In this document: one piece after another, positions 46,285 to 55,595 of the stretch
Layout: the number at the start of each line of letters is the position of its first letter
Numbering within the stretch: position 1 is the stretch's first letter
Assembly (NCBI GenBank): GCA_019057385.1
Contig: JAHQJS010000004.1
Span: forward strand, 946,727 to 1,010,726
Length of the DNA: 64,000 nucleotides
Origin: Candidatus Borrarchaeum weybense
Lineage (GTDB): Archaea; Asgardarchaeota; Sifarchaeia; Borrarchaeales; Borrarchaeaceae
Reading direction: 5' to 3'
The notes under the pieces: generated by a model
What the model was told of the DNA's origin: nothing
The model's input: the letters and a program-made list of their open reading frames with translations, nothing else
The model's database searches: none
Made by a program: the position numbers and the translations under genes

Positions 46285-46995
46285 TTATTGTGGATGCCCC
46301 AACTCTTTGAGTGTTTTACTAAAAATCCGATCAAGCTTTTTTTCAGGTGTAATATTATTAAGGATACTTGAAACCTCAGAGGGGCGTTTCTTAGCAAGAA
46401 GTTTACAAGCATAAATGCATGTCCATTTCAAGTTTATGTCGTTTTCTTGACTCCATTCGCTTAAGACATCAATAATTTCTATATTTTTACGTTCAATAGC
46501 CCTAAGTGCAAAAGCAGCGGTTTTTCTTTCGTTTTTATCATCGCTTTGTGCAAATTCCTTAATTAAGTCCATCAATGGCTTTTGTTTTTCTTTTCTGATG
46601 ATCTTTGCAAGCATATCACCAACAGATCTATTTACAATCGTAGTTTTATCCTTTGCTAAGGTACGAACCATACCTTTTAGTTGCTTGTTCATAGCAGGAA
46701 GATGTTCTAGGATTTTAGCTGTTGCCATTCTGACTTCCCAGGAAGGATCATTAATACCTATTTGCGAAAATCTCACCAACACTTCCGGTTTGTTTTTGAA
46801 GAGGTCACCTACAGCAAGTAAGGTCGTACGTCGTAAGTAGGGATTATTATCTGTTATCCATCTTTCTAAAAGAATTAATACTCTTTTCTTAGCTGAAGGA
46901 TGAGCCTTTCCTATCATTTTTAATATTTTTAATGCACGTGTACGTAATTCTGCCTTACTATTTCCTCCGAGCGCTCTGATTTCTTCTGCGTCCAT
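46285..46995 (-). CDS. HEAT-repeat protein
   Basis: The 236 residues are all-helical, with about five HEAT-like repeats (for example LRRTTLLAVGDLFKNKPEVLVRFSQIGINDPSWEVRMATAKILEHLP). This fold is shared by adaptin-like scaffolds and AlkD-type DNA glycosylases. Which group is unclear. AAGGGG upstream supports the ATG. Probably a protein- or DNA-binding scaffold. Confidence 0.78.
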   Translation of the reverse strand: MDAEEIRALGGNSKAELRTRALKILKMIGKAHPSAKKRVLILLERWITDNNPYLRRTTLLAVGDLFKNKPEVLVRFSQIGINDPSWEVRMATAKILEHLPAMNKQLKGMVRTLAKDKTTIVNRSVGDMLAKIIRKEKQKPLMDLIKEFAQSDDKNERKTAAFALRAIERKNIEIIDVLSEWSQENDINLKWTCIYACKLLAKKRPSEVSSILNNITPEKKLDRIFSKTLKELGHPQ

Positions 46996-47191
46996 TTAAC
47001 CCCTTCATCAGTTACCAATTTTGAGTAGGGAAATAATTCGTAAATAACTCGAATTTTATGTATGATTTCTACATATTTTAAGGTTCAACTAAGTATAATA
47101 TCTTTGCCAAATAATTCACTAAATAAAAAGCGTGAGAAACGAAGTAGAGTATATACAATAAAGGGGAGCAAATTTTGATAAATATTATTTC

Positions 47192-49024
47192 TCACAATAT
47201 AGAATCTAAATTTAATCGCTTAATTGTCTCTGGGGTGGGTATACCTTGATCATCCCACCCGCGAAGCGCATAATATTCATCAAGCATAATATCTTGTTCT
47301 TCTCTAGTAATTACATGGCCTTTTGAAGCACCAGTTATTAAAGGCTCCTCAGAAAGACGTTTTGGCAGATAATCATCTTTTCTCGAAATACCCTCTCGTA
47401 CGCTATACATACGTGATAAGTCATGAATTCGTTCAGCAATTATTCTTAGTTGATTTTCATCATAATCAAAGCCCATGATCGTTTTACACAGTCTAATCAT
47501 TTTATCCCATGGGAATATATCACGGACGAATCGGCAAAGAATAAAGGAATCAAAGATTACAAACCTATCCTCATATTCTTTCACAAGAGGGGCCTTCTCT
47601 TCTGGTGCTAATCTATCCCCTGAAACTCCTCTAAAATCAAAAATGTAACCAGTGCATCGAAGATGGCATGCCCCACGAACCGAAGTCATATATCCTAACG
47701 CCATACAATATAACGCTCGGGGGTCGTATCCAGCTGGCTCTAAGCCCTTAACATGAATTGCTAGATCAGACAAGCCAAGTTTATCAGCAGCTTTTCTAAC
47801 TCCTTCTGAAAGTATATCACCAAAGCCCTCTCGTTTCACGATCTTGTCCATGATGTACATAACGCTTTCAGGATCTCCATAGTCTAATGGAATTTCTGAT
47901 TCTAGTCGTCCTCTCTTGTAAGCTTCAATTGCAAAAGAAACCACATTTCCCCCAGTCATTGAGTCAAAACCCATCTTATCACAGTAGTCATTCATTCTGA
48001 CTATTTCCCGCAGGTCGTTTATCATGTTTAGTCCGCCGAAACTGTAGATCGTCTCGTATTCCGGTCCCTCGATCCTGATTATAGTACCATCTTTTTGCTT
48101 TGCTTCACCCATTTTTCCGCATTTGATTTCACAAGCATAGCACCCTTTCGATTTTATCGTAATCTGTTCACGAACTGCCTCAGCATTGATTTTCTCATAA
48201 TCTTCGAAGAATCCGTCTTTCCAGTAACCACCTGTTGGGAATGATCCTGTGGTATTGACGAGGTTAACGGTTACTGGTGTTCCATAAGTTGGGTAGATTT
48301 CGCTTGTAGCTTTATTCGTTCTTATCTCTTCATTCATATCTTTGAGGAATTTCATGAACCCTTCTCGATCTGCAAGTTCAAAGCGTTTTTTTCCTCGTGC
48401 TGCAATTGCCTTCAGGTTTTTTGACCCCATCACTGCTCCAGGGCCACATCGTCCTGCAGATCGCCAGTAATCATTCTTTATGTTTGCGAACTTGACTAAA
48501 TTCTCTCCAGCAGGTCCAATACAGGCGACTCTAATCTTCTTATCACCTAATTCCTCCTTTATGGCATCTTCTGTGTCATATGTTATTTTTCCCCATAGAT
48601 GTGATGCGTCCTTAATTTCAACGCCTCGATCGCTAATCCAAAGGTAAACTGGGCTTTCAGCTTTTCCTTCTATAATCACTACATCGTAACCGGCAAACTT
48701 AAGCTGAGGTGCAAAATGCCCTGCCGAGTAGGACTCCGCGTATATGTCCGTTAAAGGTGATTTAAAAAAGACCCCATAGCGTCCGCCTGTTGGAAAGCCT
48801 GAACTAGTAGCAGGTCCAACTGTGATAATCAACTTGTTATCAGGGGAAAGTGGTTCCACATCTTTTCCTACTTCTTTGTAGAGTAGATATGTTCCGAACC
48901 CTTTGCCACCAATCCATTCTTTAGCAAAATCTTCCTGTAGAGGTTCTTCTGTGATTTCATTATTTGTGAGATTAACACGTAGAATTTTTCCAGCATATCC
49001 AAAGAGCAATTCTCTTGCCTCCAA
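47192..49024 (-). CDS. aor: Tungsten-containing aldehyde:ferredoxin oxidoreductase
   Basis: AOR-family enzyme of about 610 residues that oxidises aldehydes to acids with ferredoxin. The N-terminal GYAGKILRVNLTNNEI and KEWIGGKGFGTYLL, the tungstopterin segments (GPATSSGFPTGGRYGVFFKSPLT) and the 4Fe-4S cysteines (CYACEIKCGK, then FILCRFVRD about 200 residues later) are present. The track start is TTG, and a TTG five codons later has better-spaced GGAGG. Substrate class (AOR, FOR or GAPOR-like) is not decided. GAPOR-type activity would touch the glycolytic genes nearby. Confidence 0.93.
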   Translation of the reverse strand: MEARELLFGYAGKILRVNLTNNEITEEPLQEDFAKEWIGGKGFGTYLLYKEVGKDVEPLSPDNKLIITVGPATSSGFPTGGRYGVFFKSPLTDIYAESYSAGHFAPQLKFAGYDVVIIEGKAESPVYLWISDRGVEIKDASHLWGKITYDTEDAIKEELGDKKIRVACIGPAGENLVKFANIKNDYWRSAGRCGPGAVMGSKNLKAIAARGKKRFELADREGFMKFLKDMNEEIRTNKATSEIYPTYGTPVTVNLVNTTGSFPTGGYWKDGFFEDYEKINAEAVREQITIKSKGCYACEIKCGKMGEAKQKDGTIIRIEGPEYETIYSFGGLNMINDLREIVRMNDYCDKMGFDSMTGGNVVSFAIEAYKRGRLESEIPLDYGDPESVMYIMDKIVKREGFGDILSEGVRKAADKLGLSDLAIHVKGLEPAGYDPRALYCMALGYMTSVRGACHLRCTGYIFDFRGVSGDRLAPEEKAPLVKEYEDRFVIFDSFILCRFVRDIFPWDKMIRLCKTIMGFDYDENQLRIIAERIHDLSRMYSVREGISRKDDYLPKRLSEEPLITGASKGHVITREEQDIMLDEYYALRGWDDQGIPTPETIKRLNLDSIL

Positions 49025-49207
49025 TTGAGGAGTCTCTATAATTAGATGTTAAAATTTAGTGAAGTTAGTTACAAAAGGTCAATCTATTTATATTTTTGTT
49101 CTTTGGCGTAACTCTATCTCAACTGTTGTTTAGTCACAATTTCATCAACTTTAGCAATAGCTTTTAAAAACAATAGCTTTTAAAAACATCTAAAAACAAT
49201 TTCAGAT

Positions 49208-49495
49208 GTGAAAACAATGGCAGAAAAAACTCTAGAAGAATTGCTTCCAGAAGGACCTGAAAACTTTCCAGTAGGAGAAGGTGTGACCGTGCTAAGAGGA
49301 AAAACCTTGGCAAAAACAGGACAGTGGCTGAAAGCAATTCTCTTAACCGAATCAGGTAACAAAAAGCAATTACGACTATATGGATGGCAAAAGAACAAAG
49401 AAGGTCAATACAAAAATCGCCAAAAGTTCAATATTTCGCAAGGATATATGAAAATGCTTTCAAATATTATGCTGGCATTTCTAGACGAGAAATAA
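49208..49495 (+). CDS. Small protein, possibly PC4-like nucleic-acid binding
   Basis: A 95-residue basic protein. The segment GQWLKAILLTESGNKKQLRLYGWQKNKEGQYKNRQKFNISQGYMKML suggests a compact beta-sheet plus helix, as in PC4-like or other single-strand binding proteins, but this is only a resemblance. Start may be GTG 49208 or the ATG at 49217. Upstream at 49155-49190 the phrase caatagcttttaaaaac occurs twice and may hold the promoter. Confidence 0.55.
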   Translation: MKTMAEKTLEELLPEGPENFPVGEGVTVLRGKTLAKTGQWLKAILLTESGNKKQLRLYGWQKNKEGQYKNRQKFNISQGYMKMLSNIMLAFLDEK

Positions 49496-49717
49496 ATGCG
49501 GTTTAGAGCACTGTATATCTGAGACGTATGTTTATACCTTCAAACTTTAGAGAAAATATACCCATTCCTTTCTCAAGAGATATCAGTTCTATTTTGCTGG
49601 AAAAACGTAAATACACCTTATTTTATTTCATTTTTCTATAAATCTTTATCAAGGATTTCTACTTACTAAACGAATAAGATGGGTAACAATTAAACGGATG
49701 AAAAAGGTGAAAAAGTA

Positions 49718-50962
49718 ATGCTTAACGGCGAGATCTTGACCATGGACGATTTTGATTTAAAAGGAAAGACAATCTTAATAAGATGTGATTTAAACTCACC
49801 TGTAGATCGCGAAACGGGTATAATCACTGATGATACAAGAATTAAGGCACATGCAAAAACTGTGAGGGAACTTTCTGAAAAAGGAGCTAAGACAGCAGTT
49901 ATGGCTCATCAAGGAGATCCTTTATTTCTTGAAAATTTCGTTCCCTTAAAAGAACATGCTCAGATTCTTTCTAAATACTCTGGGGTAGAAGTTACTTACA
50001 TCGATGACACATTTGGACCTGCAGCTCGAGTAGCAATAAAGAATTTGGAAAATGGCCAGGTTTTATTGCTAGAAAATACAAGATATTTTGCAGAAGACAC
50101 TAGATTATTTGAGGATACAATCACACGATCTCCAGAGGATCAAGCTAAATGTCAACTTGTGCAGAAACTTTACCCCTTAGCTGACTATTTTATGATTGAT
50201 GCTTTCGCTGCAGCTCATAAATCCCAACCTTCAATTGTTGGTTTTGCGGAAGTGCTTCCAACTCTAGCGGGTCGAGTAATGGAAGCCGAGGTGAGTGCAT
50301 TGATGAAGGTTAGAGATGATCCCGAAAAACCTTGTGTTTTCCTTTTGGGTGGAAAAAAAATCTCTGATAAATACGTAGTAATAGAGCCAGTTCTTAAGAA
50401 TAATACTGCGGACAAGGTTTTAACTTCTGGGGTCATAGGCATGATAATGCTAAAAGCTTCTGGTTACGAACTTGGAAAACCTTCAGAAATCCTCATTCAA
50501 GAGATGAAATTCGAGAAATATCTCTCACAATCTAAAAAATTATTAGAAGACTATGGTGACAAAATAGAGTTACCTGAAGATTTTGTTATTGATGGTGTAA
50601 AAGAGATAAACGTTTCTGAATTACCAGTAGATGCTAGCATTGGTGACATAGGTAGAAAAACGATTGAAAAGTATAAGACACAATTAGAAGGCGCAAAAAC
50701 AGTATTTTTCAGTGGTCCACCAGGAATATTCGAAAAGAGAGAATTTGAAACTGGAACAAAGGAGATCCTGAATGCAATTAGCGCTGCTGGGGCTTTCTCA
50801 GTAGTTGGTGGCGGACATTCAATCGCTGCAATAGAGCAATATAATGTCAATGTAAACCTCACTAGCACTGGTGGAGGCGCATTAGTGAGATATTTGTCTG
50901 GTGAAGAGTTACCTGCAATAAAAGCATTGAAGAAAGCTGCAAAACGATATTTGAATAAATAA
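49718..50962 (+). CDS. pgk: Phosphoglycerate kinase
   Basis: Glycolytic/gluconeogenic enzyme that transfers phosphate between 1,3-bisphosphoglycerate and ADP. It has the N-terminal ILIRCDLNSPVD, DDTRIKAHAKTVRELSEKGAKTAVMAHQGDP, the NTRYF segment and the C-terminal nucleotide loop VVGGGHSIAAIEQY. Length 414 residues is normal for archaea. AAAGGTGAAAAA upstream supports the ATG. The GAPDH gene lies 0.9 kb downstream on the opposite strand, so the two are convergent. Confidence 0.96.
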   Translation: MLNGEILTMDDFDLKGKTILIRCDLNSPVDRETGIITDDTRIKAHAKTVRELSEKGAKTAVMAHQGDPLFLENFVPLKEHAQILSKYSGVEVTYIDDTFGPAARVAIKNLENGQVLLLENTRYFAEDTRLFEDTITRSPEDQAKCQLVQKLYPLADYFMIDAFAAAHKSQPSIVGFAEVLPTLAGRVMEAEVSALMKVRDDPEKPCVFLLGGKKISDKYVVIEPVLKNNTADKVLTSGVIGMIMLKASGYELGKPSEILIQEMKFEKYLSQSKKLLEDYGDKIELPEDFVIDGVKEINVSELPVDASIGDIGRKTIEKYKTQLEGAKTVFFSGPPGIFEKREFETGTKEILNAISAAGAFSVVGGGHSIAAIEQYNVNVNLTSTGGGALVRYLSGEELPAIKALKKAAKRYLNK

Positions 50963-51084
50963 AAAATTCAATAATATCAAATCATTTCTTTTTCCTTACG
51001 AAGATATTATTGTGTGAACTACCTCACGCTAAAGCTGTGGTGCTTTCTTGCTTAGGTTCTGTAAAGACTAGCAAAACCGTTAAT

Positions 51085-51321
51085 TTATAATCCCGCATCT
51101 TTGCGAGCTTTATCTGCTTCTTCTCGACCAATATAACCTTTTTCTCCGTTCTGTAGCGTGATTTTGAGTCCTTCTAAATATTTGATCCCGCAATTTTGAT
51201 GCCAATAATAATTATAACCTTTAGATGGGGCAAATCTTAGCCTAATCGAGCCTTTTTTAATCACGTCTCTACAGTATTCACATTTTGTGACCCCTGAGGG
51301 TGCTTCTTCTATATGAAACAT
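51085..51321 (-). CDS. Stand-alone PARP-type zinc-finger protein
   Basis: A 78-residue protein with CEYCRDVIKKGSIRLRFAPSKGYNYYWHQNCGIKYL. The CxxC ... HxxC pattern with the KGxIRL segment and the aromatic before His matches PARP-type zinc fingers that bind DNA breaks in eukaryotes. No PARP catalytic domain is attached. A DNA-damage or DNA-binding role is inference. Confidence 0.72.
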   Translation of the reverse strand: MFHIEEAPSGVTKCEYCRDVIKKGSIRLRFAPSKGYNYYWHQNCGIKYLEGLKITLQNGEKGYIGREEADKARKDAGL

Positions 51322-51409
51322 TGCGTAAAATTCCTCATTCTGTCAAACCGTATTTTACGTTTACATCTTATTGAATTAAAAACTTTCTTAAAAACACCTC
51401 AATAGGAAT

Positions 51410-51486
51410 TAACATCTCGGAGCCTGGGATCGGAAACGCATCCTCCGATGCCGAAGCAGACGATCGAAGGCGATCTAACTGCGTTT
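51410..51486. ncRNA. Candidate structured RNA in a GC-rich island
   Basis: A GC-rich stretch in very AT-rich surroundings folds as two hairpins: CGGAG...(GGAT-loop-ATCC)...CTCCG, and GCAG...GATCG-aagg-CGATC...CTGC. The layout is reminiscent of a two-stem guide RNA such as H/ACA, but no clear ACA box or K-turn is seen. Strand is uncertain. Confidence 0.4.
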
Positions 51487-51583
51487 AAATCTAGATTTTA
51501 TTGCAGTTACAAATATTTCTGACAGTGGAAAAACTTAATAATAAAGAACTTCAAATTGGCTTACATTGGGAGTTGGGGGGAAA

Positions 51584-51748
51584 ATGGTCAAGAACGATTT
51601 TACAAACGCTATGCTTAATCTCTACAAGAAAGCACTCGCTATGTCTACAAGGGCGAAGAAAATCGAAGAACTCAATGCTTTTATAGAATTCCTGGCTTTT
51701 GAATTTAAGCGGAGAAAGAATCAAAGAGAGGTAAGGCTAGACAATTAG
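51584..51748 (+). CDS. Small hypothetical protein (54 aa)
   Basis: Helical basic protein starting MVKNDFTNAMLNLYKKALAMSTRAKKIEELNAF. The start is at ATG 51584 after a G-rich sequence (gttgggggg) that could act as a Shine-Dalgarno. The track TTG at 51566 is less likely. Charge pattern suggests a coiled coil or nucleic-acid contact. No family. Confidence 0.5.
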   Translation: MVKNDFTNAMLNLYKKALAMSTRAKKIEELNAFIEFLAFEFKRRKNQREVRLDN

Positions 51749-51901
51749 AATCGAAGAGCTCGTGAAAATGAATTCATGCACCTTAAGATCTTTAGCAATT
51801 AATATCAAGATCTATAGACCAGATAGTTGATATCTAGATTTATTCTTGAGTCTCTTATATAAAAAGATTTAAAATTGATTGAAAAAAGTGGAAGATGGCA
51901 T

Positions 51902-52951
51902 TTACCATAGACGTCGTTTTGGTTCCATGCCCAAATACTTGTTTGTTAAGCTAACTGCCTCAAGACGGTCTGTTTGCAACTGGAGAGATGCTCGAATCCC
52001 GTCTAGCGACTCGGGAATGGTCACAGCTTCCTGCGGGATATATATGGCATACATTGCTAATTTTCCAATAGTCGTCACTGTCTCTTCCCACACCACAGTT
52101 TCATACATATCCGCAAAAGGCTTCCCTGCGAATCGATTGAACTGGAGAAGTGATGTATTCGTATTAAAACCATCAGCAATCCTTAAAACTTGAATCCTTG
52201 GATGCGCATTGAAGGCATCTAGCATTTCTTCCTTTGTCAGGGGTTTCTTTGGAGTTGCTACTACATTTATAATATGGCCATGTGTCACAGGCACATGAAC
52301 AAGGAATCCTGTGGCTTGAACATGAGGCATAATCTCCATCAGATCAACTGCTTGGTGATTTGGAACTGGTTCAGGTTTCAATATGTCAACATACCCTCTA
52401 TGGGTGTCACCTGGGTCAGCACATCGTCGGACGATTGTTACCGCGATATTTTCAATTCCATGAGTTCGATCCAAACAGTCAACGGTTCTGATCAGCCCTG
52501 TCGTGTTGCAACTCGTCAGTTTGAGATAAGATTGACCCACACCTTTTTCGTAATTGGCATATCCATGAAAGAACACATCTGCAACCTCACCTGCTTCCCC
52601 ACCTTGGAAAACTGCAGGAACCTTGAATTTTTCGTAAAGAATCTTATTTTTAGCGCCGATACCTCCCGGTGCCGCGTCTAATATAATATCTACCTCTTGC
52701 AGGAGATCTTCAGCAGTACCAGCAACTGGTATGCCAGCATCTTCAATACTTTTAGTGCGTGAAGGGTCAACGCAATATAACTTGACTTCTTTATCGGCAA
52801 GGCGCATCCCTCTTGCCTTTAGGGATTTGATTGCTAAAGTCGGAGCAATATCAGCTACACCAACAAGTTCCATATCTTTCTGAAGCGCCGCTCCATAAGC
52901 CAAACGAGTCCCAATTTGACCATAACCGAAAATGCCAACTTTTGTTACCAT
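51902..52951 (-). CDS. gap: Type II (archaeal) glyceraldehyde-3-phosphate dehydrogenase
   Basis: Archaeal class II phosphorylating GAPDH of 349 residues. It has a Rossmann start VGIFGYGQIGTRLAYGAALQKDMELVGVAD, the catalytic SCNTTGL (Cys near residue 140), RCADPGDTHRGYVDILKPEP and TGFLVHVPVTHGHIINVV. AGGTGA upstream supports the ATG. With PGK it covers the middle of glycolysis or gluconeogenesis. Confidence 0.96.
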   Translation of the reverse strand: MVTKVGIFGYGQIGTRLAYGAALQKDMELVGVADIAPTLAIKSLKARGMRLADKEVKLYCVDPSRTKSIEDAGIPVAGTAEDLLQEVDIILDAAPGGIGAKNKILYEKFKVPAVFQGGEAGEVADVFFHGYANYEKGVGQSYLKLTSCNTTGLIRTVDCLDRTHGIENIAVTIVRRCADPGDTHRGYVDILKPEPVPNHQAVDLMEIMPHVQATGFLVHVPVTHGHIINVVATPKKPLTKEEMLDAFNAHPRIQVLRIADGFNTNTSLLQFNRFAGKPFADMYETVVWEETVTTIGKLAMYAIYIPQEAVTIPESLDGIRASLQLQTDRLEAVSLTNKYLGMEPKRRLW

Positions 52952-53257
52952 TTTGATTTCACCTCAATGAGTATATATCTAAAAAGTGATATCCTAAAGT
53001 GTATACCTAAAAGCTATTTAAGACTTAGCTTTTTTGCTGATAGACACTTACGTCACAGATCAGACAGGTCTTTACCTCACACAAATAGGGGTGCACGTCA
53101 TAAGTCTGAATCCTGCGAAATTGATGACTGGGTTTTGTTCAATATCGATTTTCTCACGTTTAAGCTCGATGCCTTGCGTGATAAGATGCAAGGAATGCTG
53201 TACTAAATTTGTGGAGTTTAAAAATCAACTGTAATATAAGATAAATAGAAGGCGATC
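52952..53257. other. Left flank of the second TnpB-like gene
   Basis: No gene is supported. Two hairpins (CTGAT...ATCAG at 53036-53062 and CCTTGC...GCAAGG near 53170-53195) could be the left end of an IS605-type element. The short track ORFs here are unconvincing. Confidence 0.4.
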
Positions 53258-54784
53258 ATGATGATTCAGACCATCAAACTCCGAATGTATCCTGATGAGG
53301 CACAAGAATATCAACTCCATGAAATCTTTACCATCTATAACCGGGTGAAACGCATTGGTTACAACCTGCTGTTTCATAACGAGGACTACATGGTAGAGCG
53401 CTTCGATGAGGGTAAAACCATCCAACAGTGTTTGATGAGTCTGTGCCACAATAACCCTTATGTCAATACTATCTTGATTGACAACAAGGCGCAACTGGAA
53501 TCACAAAAGACGTGGCTGGAAAAACGACGCACACGCATGACACAGCAGCTACAAGTCATCATCAAGAAAATCAAAACAATAAAAGAGAAAGATACACATG
53601 ACAGACGGTTGAAGGGCTTATACGCCCGTAGATCCTCAATAATGGCTAAACTGCGCAATTTACACCTCGAACCTGTGGTATTTGGCACTAAGAAATTATT
53701 CAGAGACAGAATACGCGGCAACATAAGTAGGGAAGAGTTCAGGATACGACGGGATTCTTCTTTCAGTTGCATTGGAAAGCAACAGGGAAAAAACCTGAAC
53801 ATTAAAGTATTGCCCAGAAAAACCGTCAAGATACGCACCTTTTCCAAGCAAAAAGGATGCAAATGGCTGATCATTTCCCTTTCCGTAAACTCTGTGCAGG
53901 AAAAATGGTTTCAAGATATTTTTAATTCCGACAAATACACGGTGACCGTGAAACGGAAGTTTTTCAAGGGGACGGTGCGTTATTTTGTCCATGTTTCTTA
54001 TGAAATTCCAGAACCTGTACCACGTTGTGGCTACGAACATGGTGCCATCGGATTAGATTTCAACTATAATTTTGTTGCCCTGACCAATGTCGATCAACAT
54101 GGTACATTACTCTCTTATCATACCATTTCGTTTTGCAACCTCCACAGCTATCGAACAAATAAACGTAGCGATTACATCTCTTATAAGATGGATAAAGTCG
54201 TCAATTATTGCATCAATAAGGGCAAGGGCATCGTGGTCGAGGACTTACAATTCGGCCAAGAGTTTTACTATAATAAAAAACGCAACCGAAAATTCAGCAA
54301 TATGAAGACCACTGCCTTGCAGCTGTTAGAGAGAAAATGCAAAAAGCGAGGTGTGTCCTTTCGAAAGGTATTTCCTGGATATACCTCCATAATCGGGAGG
54401 TATAAGTATTCAGGATTACATAATTTGTCAACACATCACTTAGCAAGTTATGTAATAGCTCGAAGGGGTTTAGGTTTCAGGGAAGTCATTCCAGCCATCT
54501 ACGATTGGGTGTCCTCACAAGTCGGGGAGTTCATAGAACCCCGTTTGAAACAGGATAGTCCTTACCGTAGATGGTCGATGATCCATGACCTCTTCAAGCA
54601 CAGTGGGATAACTTCCTTCAAGGCTGCCGAAATACTTAAAAAAACAGTATTAATGAGGCATGTTTTGCACTCGGTGACGAGCGCACAGCCCGATAACCTT
54701 AAGGCTGGTTCTTCCTTCTTGAAAGCAGGGAGAATTGATGATTATTATAAAGTGTGGAATTTTATAACTAATCCCACATTATAA
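53258..54784 (+). CDS. Divergent TnpB-like protein (IS605-associated, no zinc finger)
   Basis: A 508-residue RuvC-like protein of the TnpB-related accessory group. The first two acidic motifs are present (Asp267 in GLDFNYNFVALTN; Glu328 in IVVEDLQFG). Where canonical TnpB has the Zn finger and ARDxNA, this protein has FPGYTSIIGRYKYSGLHNLSTHHLASYVIARRGLG, with no CxxC pairs and no clear third Asp. It may be a distinct active-site variant or catalytically reduced. It is more AT-rich and longer than TnpB at 22.5 kb and shares little sequence with it. It opens the 53-61 kb island. Confidence 0.85.
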   Translation: MMIQTIKLRMYPDEAQEYQLHEIFTIYNRVKRIGYNLLFHNEDYMVERFDEGKTIQQCLMSLCHNNPYVNTILIDNKAQLESQKTWLEKRRTRMTQQLQVIIKKIKTIKEKDTHDRRLKGLYARRSSIMAKLRNLHLEPVVFGTKKLFRDRIRGNISREEFRIRRDSSFSCIGKQQGKNLNIKVLPRKTVKIRTFSKQKGCKWLIISLSVNSVQEKWFQDIFNSDKYTVTVKRKFFKGTVRYFVHVSYEIPEPVPRCGYEHGAIGLDFNYNFVALTNVDQHGTLLSYHTISFCNLHSYRTNKRSDYISYKMDKVVNYCINKGKGIVVEDLQFGQEFYYNKKRNRKFSNMKTTALQLLERKCKKRGVSFRKVFPGYTSIIGRYKYSGLHNLSTHHLASYVIARRGLGFREVIPAIYDWVSSQVGEFIEPRLKQDSPYRRWSMIHDLFKHSGITSFKAAEILKKTVLMRHVLHSVTSAQPDNLKAGSSFLKAGRIDDYYKVWNFITNPTL

Positions 54785-54918
54785 ATAATTGTAAGGTTTA
54801 AGAATATCCACATAATTTTTCTTGATTCCCAGTCCGTTTCGTAAGTTCAAAATTTGTCTTCCTCTTATAAGCTCTAAATTTAGAAAGTCAAATTAAGGAT
54901 TCAAAGGAGTTCCTAATT

Positions 54919-55326
54919 GTGAATAAACAAACTGATTTACAAAATAATAAGGAACTTTATGGCGTTTTCAATGAATTAAGGAACTATTTAGCCGGTATGG
55001 CTGCTGGTATGACTCGTGATGAAAGTTTAATACAAGAATTGATACCTCTTCTCTTTTGTAAAATTTATACTGAAAAAAATATAGATTTGAAAGATAAGTT
55101 TCGAGCAGAATCAAAAGAATCAGCCGGTGTTATAAAAAGGCGGATTTCAGCAATTTTCAAAATGGTTAAGAAAGAATTTGAGGATATTTTTGAAGAAGAG
55201 GAAAAAATTGATCTAAAGGCGGAATCAGTTAAGTTCATTGTCAGCAAGCTGCAAAATCATGATCTAACGACGGTGGATCAAGATGCAATCGGAAATCTGT
55301 TTGAATCCTTCCTTGGTCGATCGTAG
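54919..55326 (+). pseudogene. Type I-like methylase (HsdM) 5' fragment
   Basis: A GTG start with AAAGGAG opens a frame of 135 residues matching residues about 180-310 of the intact enzyme at 58093 (FNELRNYLAGMAAGMTRDESLIQELIPLLFCKIY versus FKDIKNHLYGNVVGITRDEALIQEIMNLLFCKIY). It breaks off at ...AIGNLFESFLGRS, just before the GQFFTPRNVV segment. That segment reappears 2.36 kb downstream at about 57690. The RAMP cassette lies between. Confidence 0.8.
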
Positions 55327-55532
55327 CCAAAGATACCAATTTGCTCGTAGCTAAAACAACTAATACTGATACTAAAATGTTACTCAAGCAGATTTGATTG
55401 TTTTGTATAATTAGTAGATGGTATCTAGTGTACAACTGATTTTCTCATTATTTACAAACAACTAAAATCTCAAATAACGTCTATAAACCACGAAAATTTA
55501 CTATCATACTTTTACTGTGGTCTCTCTCTAGT

Positions 55533-55571
55533 AAAATATATTATATTTCATAATTTTTCTAGAGAGCATGT
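55533..55571. promoter_or_regulatory. Inverted repeat around an AT-rich promoter
   Basis: CTCTCTAG ... CTAGAGAG frames aatatattatatttc, just upstream of the RAMP gene start. The palindrome halves flank a TATA-like core and could be an operator. Confidence 0.4.
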
Positions 55572-55595
55572 ATGTATTCTATCGAGGTTGTAAAC

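Noticed and set aside
51410-51486. tRNA or 5S rRNA gene
   Set aside because: No T-loop GGTTCRA, anticodon arm or 5S consensus can be placed on the hairpins.
53458-54040. Minus-strand ORFs within the TnpB-like gene
   Set aside because: They are shadows of the strongly supported plus-strand gene.
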